Source: CAYVTZ01 sp964454685
Lineage (GTDB): Bacteria; Bacillota; Clostridia; Christensenellales; Christensenellaceae
Length of the DNA stretch: 64,000 bases
Direction of reading: 5' to 3'
Assembly (NCBI GenBank): GCA_964454685.1
Contig: CAYVTZ010000009.1
Span: forward strand, 1 to 64,000
The translations under genes were made by a program, and so were the position numbers. This document shows, one piece after another, positions 51,914 through 60,661 of the stretch. Below the pieces are notes generated by a model. The model saw only the letters and a program-made list of their open reading frames with translations, was not told the DNA's origin and ran no database searches. Each line of letters starts with the position of its first letter. The stretch's first letter is position 1.

Positions 51914-53153
51914 ACGATATGGCGCAGGCATAATTCTGGTTTTTATGATGCTGTTTTTGATGTCGGGCATGTTGCTGTTGAGCTTTGCGGGCGGGACGCT
52001 TGATCCGACACCATTTGGCATGGGTTTGCTGCTGATGCTGGTGATCCTGCTGCAGTACAATGTGCTCAAGCGGATATTTCGACACTTGGAGCGGTATGCG
52101 CTGCTGGTGGCGGACTTTTTATGTGTGATCAGTTTGGTGATTTTATATCGCTTGAACGCGGATGTGGCGCAAAAGCAACTTTTGTGGATTGTGGCGGGCA
52201 ATGTGATGATGATCGTGACCATGCTGGTGATCCGCCGCAGCGGAAATTTTGCGCGGGCAAACTTGTTGTTCATGATTCTGGCGGTGGGGTTGTTGTGCAG
52301 CGCGCTATTGTTTGCGCGCACGATTGGCGGCGCGAAGAACTGGCTGTCCATCGGCGGGTTTAACTTTCAGCCCAGTGAGTTTGCGAAGATACTGTTTTTG
52401 ATTGTGACGGCGTTTTTCCTTTCCAGCAAGAACAGGATTCGGGATATGTGGCCGTACTTTTTATTCACGATTGCGTGTGTGGGGGTGCTGGTGCTGTCCA
52501 AAGATTTGGGCGCGGCACTGCTGTTTGCGGGAACATTTATCATCGTTTTTTTTGTGGCAACGGGCAATCTGGCGATTACACTGGGCAGCCTTGGAGCCTT
52601 TGCGGGCGGCGCGTTGATCAGCTACAAGCTGTTTTCACATGTGCGGGTGCGCGTGGAGGTCTGGCGTGACCCGTGGGCGACCTACAACGACAACGGTTAC
52701 CAAATTGTGCAGGGACTGCTGGCGATTGCGTCCGGCGGGCTGTTGGGCAGCGGGTTAGGATTGGGCATGCCTAACGTGATCCCCGCCAATCAGACGGACT
52801 ACATTTTTGCCTCGATTGCGGAGGAATTTGGCATCATTGTAGCGATTGCGGTGATCGCGTTGTATTTGGTGTTTATTGTGCGTGGAATTCTGATTGCGAT
52901 GGATGCACACAGTAAATTTGACAAGCTACTGGTGTTTGGTGCGACGGTAATGCTGTCGCTGCAAAGCTTTATCATCATTGGCGGCGTAATCAAGCTGATT
53001 CCGCTGACCGGCATCACCATGCCTTTTGTGAGTTACGGCGGCAGCTCGATGCTGTCTGCCATGATGCAGCTGGGCATCATTGAAGGCGTTGCGCTCAAAA
53101 ACGGGGAATATGAGGAAGCGGCGCTGGCAGAGATGGGCGGTGGCATTGAATGA
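51903..53153 (+). CDS. FtsW/RodA/SpoVE family peptidoglycan polymerase
   Basis: 416 residues, about ten transmembrane helices. SEDS family glycosyltransferase that polymerises lipid II. Visible SEDS blocks: GAKNWLSIGGFNFQPSEFAK, VLSKDLGAALLF, and the C-terminal MPFVSYGGSSMLS. Pairing with a class B PBP directly downstream (4-base ATGA overlap) matches SEDS-PBP partnerships. Whether its role is division, elongation or sporulation is not evident. Confidence 0.94.
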   Translation: MTFRRYGAGIILVFMMLFLMSGMLLLSFAGGTLDPTPFGMGLLLMLVILLQYNVLKRIFRHLERYALLVADFLCVISLVILYRLNADVAQKQLLWIVAGNVMMIVTMLVIRRSGNFARANLLFMILAVGLLCSALLFARTIGGAKNWLSIGGFNFQPSEFAKILFLIVTAFFLSSKNRIRDMWPYFLFTIACVGVLVLSKDLGAALLFAGTFIIVFFVATGNLAITLGSLGAFAGGALISYKLFSHVRVRVEVWRDPWATYNDNGYQIVQGLLAIASGGLLGSGLGLGMPNVIPANQTDYIFASIAEEFGIIVAIAVIALYLVFIVRGILIAMDAHSKFDKLLVFGATVMLSLQSFIIIGGVIKLIPLTGITMPFVSYGGSSMLSAMMQLGIIEGVALKNGEYEEAALAEMGGGIE

Positions 53154-54535
53154 AGCAGAATGTGAACATCAAAAAAAATATGAAATACATTCTGGCGACG
53201 TTCTGTTGCCTGTTTGTGCTACTGGGCTCCTACTTGCTGTACAACACGGTGACCAAGGGCGACCAATGGTTTACTACGCCATACAATCCGCGCATTGCGG
53301 CGGCGAAGAACATCGAGAATGCGGGCGCGATCTACGACCGCAATGGGGTGCCGCTGGCATACACGCAGGATGGGGAACGCAAATATGCTGCGGATGGCGA
53401 TATGCGGCGGGCGGTCAGCCATGTGGTGGGAGACAGCTATGGCAAATCGCTGGGCGCGGAAACATATTTGGCAAAATATTTGTACGGTTATGATCAGGGC
53501 GTTTTGGACAAGGTGGCGAGCGCCGCAAGCGGAAGCAAAGGCGGAGATGTTTACCTGACCATCGACGCGGATCTTTCGCAATATATTTACAACAATATGG
53601 AGTTTGATGGTTCTGTGGTGGTGATGGATTACAAGACGGGAGAGATCCTTGCAAGTGTAAGCGTTCCGACCTTTGACCCATACAAGATTAAGGACGACGA
53701 GGATGAGACCGGGTCTAAATATCTGGATCGCGCCACGCAGGGGCGGTATCCGCCCGGATCCACCATGAAAATTGTGACCACTGCGGCGGCGCTGGAAAAC
53801 GGCAAGACAGACTTGGTCATTGAGTGCGATGCGGAGGAAGTCATTGACGGGCAGCGCATTACCTGTCCTTCCGAGCGTGGGCACGGCACGGTGGATTTTA
53901 CCAAGGCGTTTGAAAAATCTTGTAACATTTATTACGCCAAGCTGGCGGTGGAGCTGGGGAAATCGCGTATGTTGCAGGCGGCGGAGGGCTTTATGTTCAA
54001 CCGGCCCTTTAATTTGCCGGACTTTACACTGTATCGCAGTTCGTTTGAGGTTTCGGACAGTGACGGCGACCTTGCGTGGGCGGGCATTGGGCAATACAAA
54101 GACCTTGTGACACCGATGCACGATATGCTGTTTTCTGCGTCGGTGGCGAATGGCGGAACGATGATGCAGCCCAAGATGTTGCTGGATGTGACATACGGGA
54201 ACAAAAGTGGCTATCGTTATGCGACGGATACAATCACACGCGCCATGGATTCCGCGACGGCAGAGAAGATCAAGGAATTGATGAAGGGTACGGTTCAGCA
54301 GGGCACGGCGACGAGCGCGCAGCTTGGCTCTGTGACGGTGGCAGGCAAGACGGGTACTGCGGAATATTATGAGGATGGCGGAATCAAGAATCATTCGTGG
54401 TTTACGGGGTTCATTGAGGATGAGCAGCATCCGCTGGCAATCGCGGTGATTTTAGAGGGCGCGGGGTTTGGATCACGCTATGCGACGCCGCTGGCGGCGA
54501 AGGTGTTGCAAAAGGCGTTGGACATTGGATATTGA
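53150..54535 (+). CDS. class B penicillin-binding protein (transpeptidase)
   Basis: 461 residues. N-terminal transmembrane anchor (MKYILATFCCLFVLLGSYLL), a short pedestal, then a transpeptidase domain with catalytic Ser204 in STMK (204-207), SCN at 257-259 and KTGTA from Lys400. Cross-links peptidoglycan made by the SEDS protein encoded just upstream. It resembles the PbpA/FtsI-like short class B enzymes of actinobacteria and Clostridia. Confidence 0.95.
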   Translation: MKQNVNIKKNMKYILATFCCLFVLLGSYLLYNTVTKGDQWFTTPYNPRIAAAKNIENAGAIYDRNGVPLAYTQDGERKYAADGDMRRAVSHVVGDSYGKSLGAETYLAKYLYGYDQGVLDKVASAASGSKGGDVYLTIDADLSQYIYNNMEFDGSVVVMDYKTGEILASVSVPTFDPYKIKDDEDETGSKYLDRATQGRYPPGSTMKIVTTAAALENGKTDLVIECDAEEVIDGQRITCPSERGHGTVDFTKAFEKSCNIYYAKLAVELGKSRMLQAAEGFMFNRPFNLPDFTLYRSSFEVSDSDGDLAWAGIGQYKDLVTPMHDMLFSASVANGGTMMQPKMLLDVTYGNKSGYRYATDTITRAMDSATAEKIKELMKGTVQQGTATSAQLGSVTVAGKTGTAEYYEDGGIKNHSWFTGFIEDEQHPLAIAVILEGAGFGSRYATPLAAKVLQKALDIGY

Positions 54536-54819
54536 GAGGGATGCTGCACTTTTCTTTTTAGAGAAAGAGAAAAGTCAATTAGTATGATGTGGGTTGAGCG
54601 TTGCGGCGGGCTTTGAGGTGCGCTGACGCGCAGGAAAAGGCACTGAAAAATCGATTTAAATCAGGGACTGTTTTTAAGTGGGGACGTGCAGGATTTGTGA
54701 ACAAGAGATGTGATCGGGTGCAACGGAACATAGGCGGATAAGCGCGAGGGTAGCCACTCCGGGAGATTTGGACGAAGTGTATGTAGATTTGAGCAGCATG
54801 GACGGTAGGCGGGCAATCA

Positions 54820-56640
54820 ATGAATATGAACGATAATTTACAGAATAAAATCAAAAATCTGCCTACGCAGCCGGGTGTTTACATCATGCGGGATGTGCGG
54901 GGCGAGGTCATTTACGTAGGTAAGGCGCGCATTTTGAAGAATCGTGTGAGCCAATATTTTCGCGCGGAGGCGCAGAAGCACCCCAAAGTGGCGGCGATGG
55001 TCTCGAACATTGAGGACTTTGAGTATATCATCACGGACACCGAATTGGAGGCGCTTATTTTAGAGTGCAACCTCATCAAGCAATACCGCCCGCACTATAA
55101 TATCATGCTCAAGGATGATAAACATTACCCCTATGTGCGCATTGATCTTAACGAGCCGTACCCGCGTGTGCGTGTGGTGCGCAGCATCAAGCAGGATGGC
55201 GCAAAATACTTCGGTCCGTTTTTGGCGGCGCATATTGTCAACGATTTGCTGGATCATCTGATGCGGCTGTATCCGCTGCGCAGCTGCAACAATGATATTC
55301 CGCGCATGATCGCGCGCGGGGAGCGTCCTTGCCTCAATCATGCGATGGGGCGATGCGTGGGCGTTTGTACGGGGAAGATCAGCCAGCAGGAATACGACAC
55401 GTTGCTCAAGGAAGTGATGCACGTGATGTCCGGCAATCATACGACGCTGCGGCGAGAGCTGAAAGAAAAAATGGCGCAGGCGGCGGAGGAGCTGAACTAT
55501 GAACAGGCGGCGTTGTTCCGTGACCGTTTGGCGCTGATCGATCGCATTTATGAGAAGCAGCGCGCCGGCTTTCCCAACTTGGACGACAAGGATTATTTTG
55601 CAGTGGAAACGGGGAAAAACAATGCGGTCATCCAGTCTTTTCTTTTTCGAGATGGCAAGCTGAACCATGCGCAGAAATTTTATTTTCCCTTTGAGGGTGA
55701 AGAAAAAGAGGAAATTTTAGCCAGCTTTTTGGAGCAATACTATTTGGAAAAAACCGGGATTCCGCGGGTGATTTATACGTTGCCGCAACCGGCAGACAAG
55801 GAGCTGCTCATGCAATGGCTTTCCGAGCGGCGGGGCAGCAAGGTGGAGATCCGAGAGGCGCAACGCGGCGACCATGCGAAGCTGGTGCAGCTTGCGGCAA
55901 AGAATGCGCGAGACGCGCTCAAACTCAAGGAAGGCGCGCAGGCGCGGCAGGAGATGGCGGCGGTGGGATTAGCCAAGTCGATTGGTCTGGATCGAGAATT
56001 GCAACGCATTGAATGCTATGATATTTCCAACACGCAAGGCACGGACAATGTTGCCTCAATGGTCGTTTTTACCGATGGAAAGCCGGATCGAAACAAGTAC
56101 CGGAGATTTCGCATCAAAGGCTTTGAGGGAGCGGATGATTTTGCGTCGCTCAATGAGGCGCTGACGCGGCGCGTCCTGCACGGGTTGCAGGGCGATGAGA
56201 GTTTTTTGCCGATGCCCGACCTCATCATCATTGACGGCGGTAAGGGGCAGCTGCACGCGGCGCAAGAGGCGCTGTTTTCCACAGGATGTGAAGAACTGCC
56301 GATTGTGAGCCTTGCAAAGAAGCAGGAAGAGATTTTTTTGCCTGATCGATCTGAGAGCATTTTGCTTAAAATTGGAAGTCCGGAGTTTCGGCTGGTGACG
56401 AGTATCCGTGACGAGGCACACCGATTTGCCGTGACTTACCACCGTAAATTGCGCGAGAAGCGGCACCACAAGAGTGCGCTGGATAGCATTGAAGGGATTG
56501 GGGATGTGCGCAAACGTGCGCTGCTTCGGCATTTTGGCAGCCTCAAGAATATCAAAAACGCCACGCTGGAAGAACTGATCGCATCCAAGGTGGTGCCGGA
56601 GGGCGTGGCGAAGCAGGTGTATGAAAAATTGAAAGATTGA
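54820..56640 (+). CDS. uvrC: excinuclease ABC subunit C
   Basis: 606 residues. N-terminal GIY-YIG nuclease (PGVYIMRDVRG, EVIYVGKARILKNRV), central UVR motif (EELNYEQAALFRDRLALID), C-terminal RNase H-like nuclease (CYDISNTQGTDNVASMVVF, IIIDGGKGQL), and terminal HhH (SIEGIGDVRKRALLRHFGS). Makes the dual incision in nucleotide excision repair. A second ATG at 54826 is an equally possible start. Single-gene unit. Confidence 0.97.
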   Translation: MNMNDNLQNKIKNLPTQPGVYIMRDVRGEVIYVGKARILKNRVSQYFRAEAQKHPKVAAMVSNIEDFEYIITDTELEALILECNLIKQYRPHYNIMLKDDKHYPYVRIDLNEPYPRVRVVRSIKQDGAKYFGPFLAAHIVNDLLDHLMRLYPLRSCNNDIPRMIARGERPCLNHAMGRCVGVCTGKISQQEYDTLLKEVMHVMSGNHTTLRRELKEKMAQAAEELNYEQAALFRDRLALIDRIYEKQRAGFPNLDDKDYFAVETGKNNAVIQSFLFRDGKLNHAQKFYFPFEGEEKEEILASFLEQYYLEKTGIPRVIYTLPQPADKELLMQWLSERRGSKVEIREAQRGDHAKLVQLAAKNARDALKLKEGAQARQEMAAVGLAKSIGLDRELQRIECYDISNTQGTDNVASMVVFTDGKPDRNKYRRFRIKGFEGADDFASLNEALTRRVLHGLQGDESFLPMPDLIIIDGGKGQLHAAQEALFSTGCEELPIVSLAKKQEEIFLPDRSESILLKIGSPEFRLVTSIRDEAHRFAVTYHRKLREKRHHKSALDSIEGIGDVRKRALLRHFGSLKNIKNATLEELIASKVVPEGVAKQVYEKLKD

Positions 56641-56663
56641 TTCTTTTTAGAAAAAAGAATCAA
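56637..56663 (+). terminator. AT-rich hairpin overlapping the uvrC stop
   Basis: Perfect 12-bp stem TTGATTCTTTTT (56637-56648) / AAAAAGAATCAA (56652-56663) with a 3-base loop; the uvrC TGA lies in the first arm. It may end or protect the uvrC transcript. Confidence 0.5.
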
Positions 56664-56726
56664 AAGAAAAATCCATTCAATGAATTGCTGCGGAGAAAAA
56701 AATGTAATGGGGAGTCGATGCAATGG

Positions 56727-56742
56727 ATGAGACATGTCTCAT
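56727..56742. repeat. perfect 16-bp palindrome
   Basis: ATGAGACATGTCTCAT is fully self-complementary with no spacer. It lies between convergent uvrC and the Crh-like gene; a protein-binding site is possible, but no adjacent promoter is evident. Confidence 0.7.
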
Positions 56743-56770
56743 TCATGCTGATACCGTTACATCGAAACAA

Positions 56771-56790
56771 GGCGCATGAGATCATGCGCC
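56771..56790. terminator. convergent-gene hairpin terminator
   Basis: Perfect 9-bp stem GGCGCATGA (56771-56779) / TCATGCGCC (56782-56790) with a 2-base loop, between uvrC (plus) and the Crh-like gene (minus). T-rich but imperfect tails on both sides. Confidence 0.55.
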
Positions 56791-56820
56791 CGATTTATTT
56801 GATTTCAAAAAACAGAGGGA

Positions 56821-57084
56821 CTATTCGCCGAAGTTATTCTCTACCAGCTCGGCAAGCGCCGCAACCGCTTCCTTTTCATCTTTCCCGTTTGCAAACACGT
56901 AGATGGATTCGCCGGGTTTTACGCCCAGTGAAAGCAGCCCCATGATGCTTTTTGCATTGATCTTCTTGTTGGAAAACTCAATCAAAATCTGGGAATCGTA
57001 CTGATTTGCAACCTGCACAAAGCTGGCAGCCGCCTTCGCTTTCAGGCCGTCGGGGTTGTTGATGACAAGTTCTTTGTAAATCAT
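56821..57084 (-). CDS. HPr-family protein lacking His15 (Crh-like)
   Basis: 87 residues with an intact HPr fold. The regulatory serine is conserved as Ser46 in NAKSIMGLLSLG, the site phosphorylated by HPrK. Position 15, the PTS phosphohistidine in HPr, is Lys (PDGLKAKAA), and Arg17 is Lys. It therefore cannot carry PTS phosphate and resembles B. subtilis Crh (Gln15), a partner of CcpA in carbon catabolite repression. The gene order whiA-crh is also that of B. subtilis. The start at 57084 has AAAGGAGGAG; the longer frame lacks support. HPrK is encoded 3.5 kb upstream in the same gene run. Confidence 0.88.
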   Translation of the reverse strand: MIYKELVINNPDGLKAKAAASFVQVANQYDSQILIEFSNKKINAKSIMGLLSLGVKPGESIYVFANGKDEKEAVAALAELVENNFGE

Positions 57085-57182
57085 AGTCTCTCCTCCTTTT
57101 ATCGCTTCTCCCGAAACGAAGCGCGGTTTGCGCAAGGTTGCGGGGGAATTTTGTTATGGTGGCAGTACAAGCATCGAGCGCT

Positions 57183-58085
57183 TTACAGCTCTTGCGCGAT
57201 GGCCTTGAGCTTACGCATGCGGTGGTTCATACCGGACTTGGTGGCGTTTGCCAACTCGCACAGCTCTTGCAGTGTTGCTTCAGGATGCTGCAAACGCAGA
57301 TTTGCCGCCTCGCGCAGTGGCGGACTGAGTGAGTCCAACCCCGCTTTTTTCTCGATGGTGCGGATGCTTTCCAGTTGCGCAAGTGCCGCGTTGATCGTCT
57401 TATCCATATTTGCGGTTTCGCAATTTATGGCGCGATTGACATTATTGCGCATTTCTTTGAGGATTCGTACATTTTCGAACTGAAGAATGGAGGAATGTGC
57501 TCCAATGAGTGCAAGCAGGTCGACGATGCTGTCCCCTTCATTTAAGTATACCACATAATTCTGCTTCCGAACAAATTTTTTTGCTCGAATTTCAAATTTT
57601 TGCAGCAGTTGTAATAAGAAATCTGCAAATGCGCCGGAATTGATGACGAATTCCAGATGATAACTCTTTTTGGGATCGGACACGGTGCCACCGCCCAAAA
57701 AGGCGCCGCGCACCAGAGAGGCGGCACAGCAATCGCGCTGCGTCATATACGCGGGGGGCGTTGCGGTCAAAAAAAGATTGCCTTCCATGCCCAGTGCCTG
57801 CAGCAGCAGCGCACCGTCATGCGCAACGATACTGTACGTCCGTTTTTTTTTGAGTGCGTTTTCCTTGACTTCGATATTGGATTCGATTTTCAGAACCTGC
57901 GTCAGCGTCTGATAAATGCGCTTCGCTACCACGATGTTTTCAGAATTATAACGAACCTTGACACCGCCCGACGAGAGGTTGACATTGCCGCATACAAAGG
58001 TGACGGCACATAGCTCTGCCATCACGCAGCAATCGTCAAGATGTATGGCGCAGATTTCTTCTTTTGCGGCCGAGGAAAAAGACAT
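57183..58085 (-). CDS. whiA: DNA-binding protein WhiA
   Basis: 300 residues: N-terminal LAGLIDADG-like domain (CAASLVRGAFLGGGTVSDPKK) and C-terminal helix-turn-helix (ATLQELCELANATKSGMNHR). Conserved Gram-positive protein influencing division and chromosome segregation, and sporulation in actinomycetes. GAGGT lies 5 bases before the ATG. It is downstream of rapZ, with a 60-base gap where other Firmicutes carry yvcK/gpgA. Confidence 0.95.
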   Translation of the reverse strand: MSFSSAAKEEICAIHLDDCCVMAELCAVTFVCGNVNLSSGGVKVRYNSENIVVAKRIYQTLTQVLKIESNIEVKENALKKKRTYSIVAHDGALLLQALGMEGNLFLTATPPAYMTQRDCCAASLVRGAFLGGGTVSDPKKSYHLEFVINSGAFADFLLQLLQKFEIRAKKFVRKQNYVVYLNEGDSIVDLLALIGAHSSILQFENVRILKEMRNNVNRAINCETANMDKTINAALAQLESIRTIEKKAGLDSLSPPLREAANLRLQHPEATLQELCELANATKSGMNHRMRKLKAIAQEL

Positions 58086-58145
58086 AAATTACCTCAAAAT
58101 GTTAGATGAACGCATTGCTTGATCAGGCTTTACCGGCAGCCTGAA

Positions 58146-59009
58146 TTACTTGCTTTTTTCAAGATTCATATCGCGGTGCTCGATGGTAACGCGCATATCC
58201 GCGGCGTTTAAACGACGGAACAGCTCTTGTGCGACTGCGACGCTGCGGTGCATGCCGCCCGTACAGCCGATGCCCACGACAAGCTGATTCTTATCTTCTT
58301 GCACAAAGCTAGGGGAGAGGCGCACGATCATGCGCTCCAGCTCTTCTAAAAAGAACTGCGTTTGCGGGAAAGAGAGCACGAAATCGCTGACCTCTGCACT
58401 CATGCCTGTTTGATAGCGCATCTTTTCGTAATAGAATGGATTTTCGATGAAACGCATATCGAACACCATATCTGCATCCAGCGGAATGCCGCGCTTGAAA
58501 CCGAAGGAGATGATCGAGATTAGCAGACGGTTATCAAACTCGCTGCAATAGATTGCGTCGATGCTCTTATTGAGGCGCAACACGCTGGAGGAGGAAGTGT
58601 CGATCACGTGATTTGCCATATCCTTGATGCGCTGCAGTTTTTCGCGTTCGATGGCGATGCCCGTCAGGATTTCTCCGCTGCCCGAAACGGGGTGGCGGCG
58701 GCGCACTTCCTTGAAGCGCTTGACGAGTACCGCATCCGAAGCATCCAAGAAGAGGATTTCCAGTTGCAAATCCATTTCCTTGAGCTGTGAAATGGTTTCG
58801 TAGATGGAATCGAAGAAGCTGCCCATGCGCATATCCACCGCGACCGCGACCTTCTCGCGCGTGAGCTCATTACCCATGCAGATGCGCGCAAAATCCGGAA
58901 TCAGCGCCGGCATAAGATTGTCGACGCAATAGTAGCCGAGGTCTTCCAAACGCCGAAGCGCAGAAGAACGTCCTGCTCCAGAGAGACCGGTGACGATTGT
59001 GAATTTCAT
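58146..59009 (-). CDS. rapZ: RapZ/YvcJ family nucleotide-binding protein
   Basis: 287 residues, normal for the family. In E. coli RapZ is an RNase adapter controlling GlmS; in B. subtilis YvcJ affects competence and hydrolyses GTP. The N-terminal P-loop reads TGLSGAGRSSALRRLED, with Arg where Walker A has Lys. The C-terminal GCTGGMHRSVAVAQEL block is present. The start at 59009 has GGAGAAA; an earlier in-frame ATG at 59027 is less well placed. 36 bases separate it from the upstream PHP gene. Confidence 0.93.
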   Translation of the reverse strand: MKFTIVTGLSGAGRSSALRRLEDLGYYCVDNLMPALIPDFARICMGNELTREKVAVAVDMRMGSFFDSIYETISQLKEMDLQLEILFLDASDAVLVKRFKEVRRRHPVSGSGEILTGIAIEREKLQRIKDMANHVIDTSSSSVLRLNKSIDAIYCSEFDNRLLISIISFGFKRGIPLDADMVFDMRFIENPFYYEKMRYQTGMSAEVSDFVLSFPQTQFFLEELERMIVRLSPSFVQEDKNQLVVGIGCTGGMHRSVAVAQELFRRLNAADMRVTIEHRDMNLEKSK

Positions 59010-59045
59010 GAGAATTTCTCCTTCCATGATGCAAGCATTTACAGT

Positions 59046-59756
59046 TTAGTCTAAGGTAATCTCTCGCGCATTGATGATCTGCGAAGCGGGGATGCCCGCC
59101 TCGTTGATCTTTTCCAGTGCGGCTGTGAAATCGCCCACGCGCTGTGGGCTGTGCGCATCGCTGCCAACGCAGAATAAAACGCCGGTTTCGGCACACGCTG
59201 CAAGCTCTTGCACTGTGAACTCCGGGTGCTTGGCATTGATTTCCAGCGCTGTGTTGCGCTGCTGCGCGAACTTAGCAACGGCAATCTTATCCACCGGTAA
59301 TCCGTATCCAAGATGCGTGATGACATCGACATCGTATTGTTCCAAAATGTGCAGATAGGTCTGCGTATTACGCCGGATGGATTTTGAGCCAAGCAGAAAA
59401 TGCGTCCAGTTTCCCAAACCATGATATCGCACCATTTTATGATATCCAAATTGACGAATGTCAAACGCATTTTTGTATGCGTCGGGCAGATCGATGCTGC
59501 CGTTTTCCGACAGGATATTCATTTCCATGCTGGACAGCACTTCAATGCGCCCCGCATACTTTTGGTTGATCTGTGCGATTTCTGCGAGGTAGATATCCAA
59601 ATGCTTGATGTTGTAGAACATATGCCCCACACCGTGATCGGCGATGGCGATGCGCTCAAGACCTTTTTCCAAAGCGACGAGGACGTTATCCTCGATGCTG
59701 CCGCTGCCGTGGCTGTGGCGCGTATGTGTATGATAATCTGCAAAAATCTGTATCAT
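59046..59756 (-). CDS. PHP domain phosphoesterase (YcdX/histidinol-phosphatase-like)
   Basis: 236 residues. The trinuclear metal site motifs of PHP proteins are visible: DYHTHTRHSHG, AIADHG, a Glu in SSMEMNIL, and the late GSDAHSPQRVGDF. Substrate unknown; YcdX-type members are metal-dependent phosphatases. It overlaps the murB stop by 4 bases (ATGA), so it is translationally coupled to cell-wall synthesis. Confidence 0.9.
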   Translation of the reverse strand: MIQIFADYHTHTRHSHGSGSIEDNVLVALEKGLERIAIADHGVGHMFYNIKHLDIYLAEIAQINQKYAGRIEVLSSMEMNILSENGSIDLPDAYKNAFDIRQFGYHKMVRYHGLGNWTHFLLGSKSIRRNTQTYLHILEQYDVDVITHLGYGLPVDKIAVAKFAQQRNTALEINAKHPEFTVQELAACAETGVLFCVGSDAHSPQRVGDFTAALEKINEAGIPASQIINAREITLD

Positions 59757-60661
59757 TCAAACCCCAATAGTTTCACTTCGCATTCCAGCGTTATGCCTGT
59801 TTCCTGCTGTACAATCTGCCGGATGTGGCAGATGAGCCGATGAATGTCGTTTGCGCAGGCGCCGCCTGCGTTGACGACAAACCCTGCGTGTTTTTCCGAG
59901 ACTTGTGCGCCGCCGATGGCGCAGCCCTTGAGCCCGCACTGCTCGATGAGCGCTCCCGCGTAATATCCGGTCGGGCGCTTGAACGTGCTACCTGCGCTGG
60001 GATAATTGAGCGGCTGCTTACCGGTGCGCAACGCCGTGAAGCTGTTCAGTTTTTCCATGCCGGCATCGGGGTCGCCCGTTGGAAGGGTGAACTCTGCTGC
60101 AAGCACGATTTGACCCGCGTCCCCAATAGAACTGCCGCGATAACGGAAAGTAATTTCGTCCGCGCGGAGCGTTTGAGGTTGCAAGTCTGCATCCAAAACG
60201 GTTACGGCGGTGATGTAGTCCTTGAGCTCGCCGTCGTATGCGCCTGCGTTCATGATGACACCACCGCCCACACAGCCGGGGATGCCACCCGCAAACTCCA
60301 GCCCCGCAAGTCCGCTGCGGATTGCCAGCAGCGCAACGCTGCGCAAAGAGGCGCCTGCAAGCGCGCGTATGGTATTGCCACGGACAGACAAGGCGTCAAA
60401 ACCGTCCGCGATGCGCACCACGCATCCGCGTATCCCTGAATCCGATACAAGCAGATTGGAGCCGCGCCCGATGACGACATGCGGGGTATCCGTTTCGCGC
60501 AGCAGACGAAGCACGGCAATAAGCTCGTTCGCATCATGCGGGCAGGCCATACAATCTGCGTTGCCGCCCACCTGAAAGGTGGTGTAGCGAGACATGGGGA
60601 CTTGTTCCAACACCTGCGAGGCGGGCAATATTTGATGCAGTTGTCTGATTACATCCTTCAT
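59753..60661 (-). CDS. murB: UDP-N-acetylenolpyruvoylglucosamine reductase
   Basis: 302 residues, FAD-dependent, type II MurB size. Reduces UDP-GlcNAc-enolpyruvate to UDP-MurNAc with NADPH. Motifs: RYTTFQVGGNADCMACP, IGRGSNLLVSDSGIRG, FAGGIPGCVGGGVIMNAGAY, and the C-terminal PSAGSTFKRP. The start overlaps the hprK stop by 4 bases. Confidence 0.97.
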   Translation of the reverse strand: MKDVIRQLHQILPASQVLEQVPMSRYTTFQVGGNADCMACPHDANELIAVLRLLRETDTPHVVIGRGSNLLVSDSGIRGCVVRIADGFDALSVRGNTIRALAGASLRSVALLAIRSGLAGLEFAGGIPGCVGGGVIMNAGAYDGELKDYITAVTVLDADLQPQTLRADEITFRYRGSSIGDAGQIVLAAEFTLPTGDPDAGMEKLNSFTALRTGKQPLNYPSAGSTFKRPTGYYAGALIEQCGLKGCAIGGAQVSEKHAGFVVNAGGACANDIHRLICHIRQIVQQETGITLECEVKLLGFE

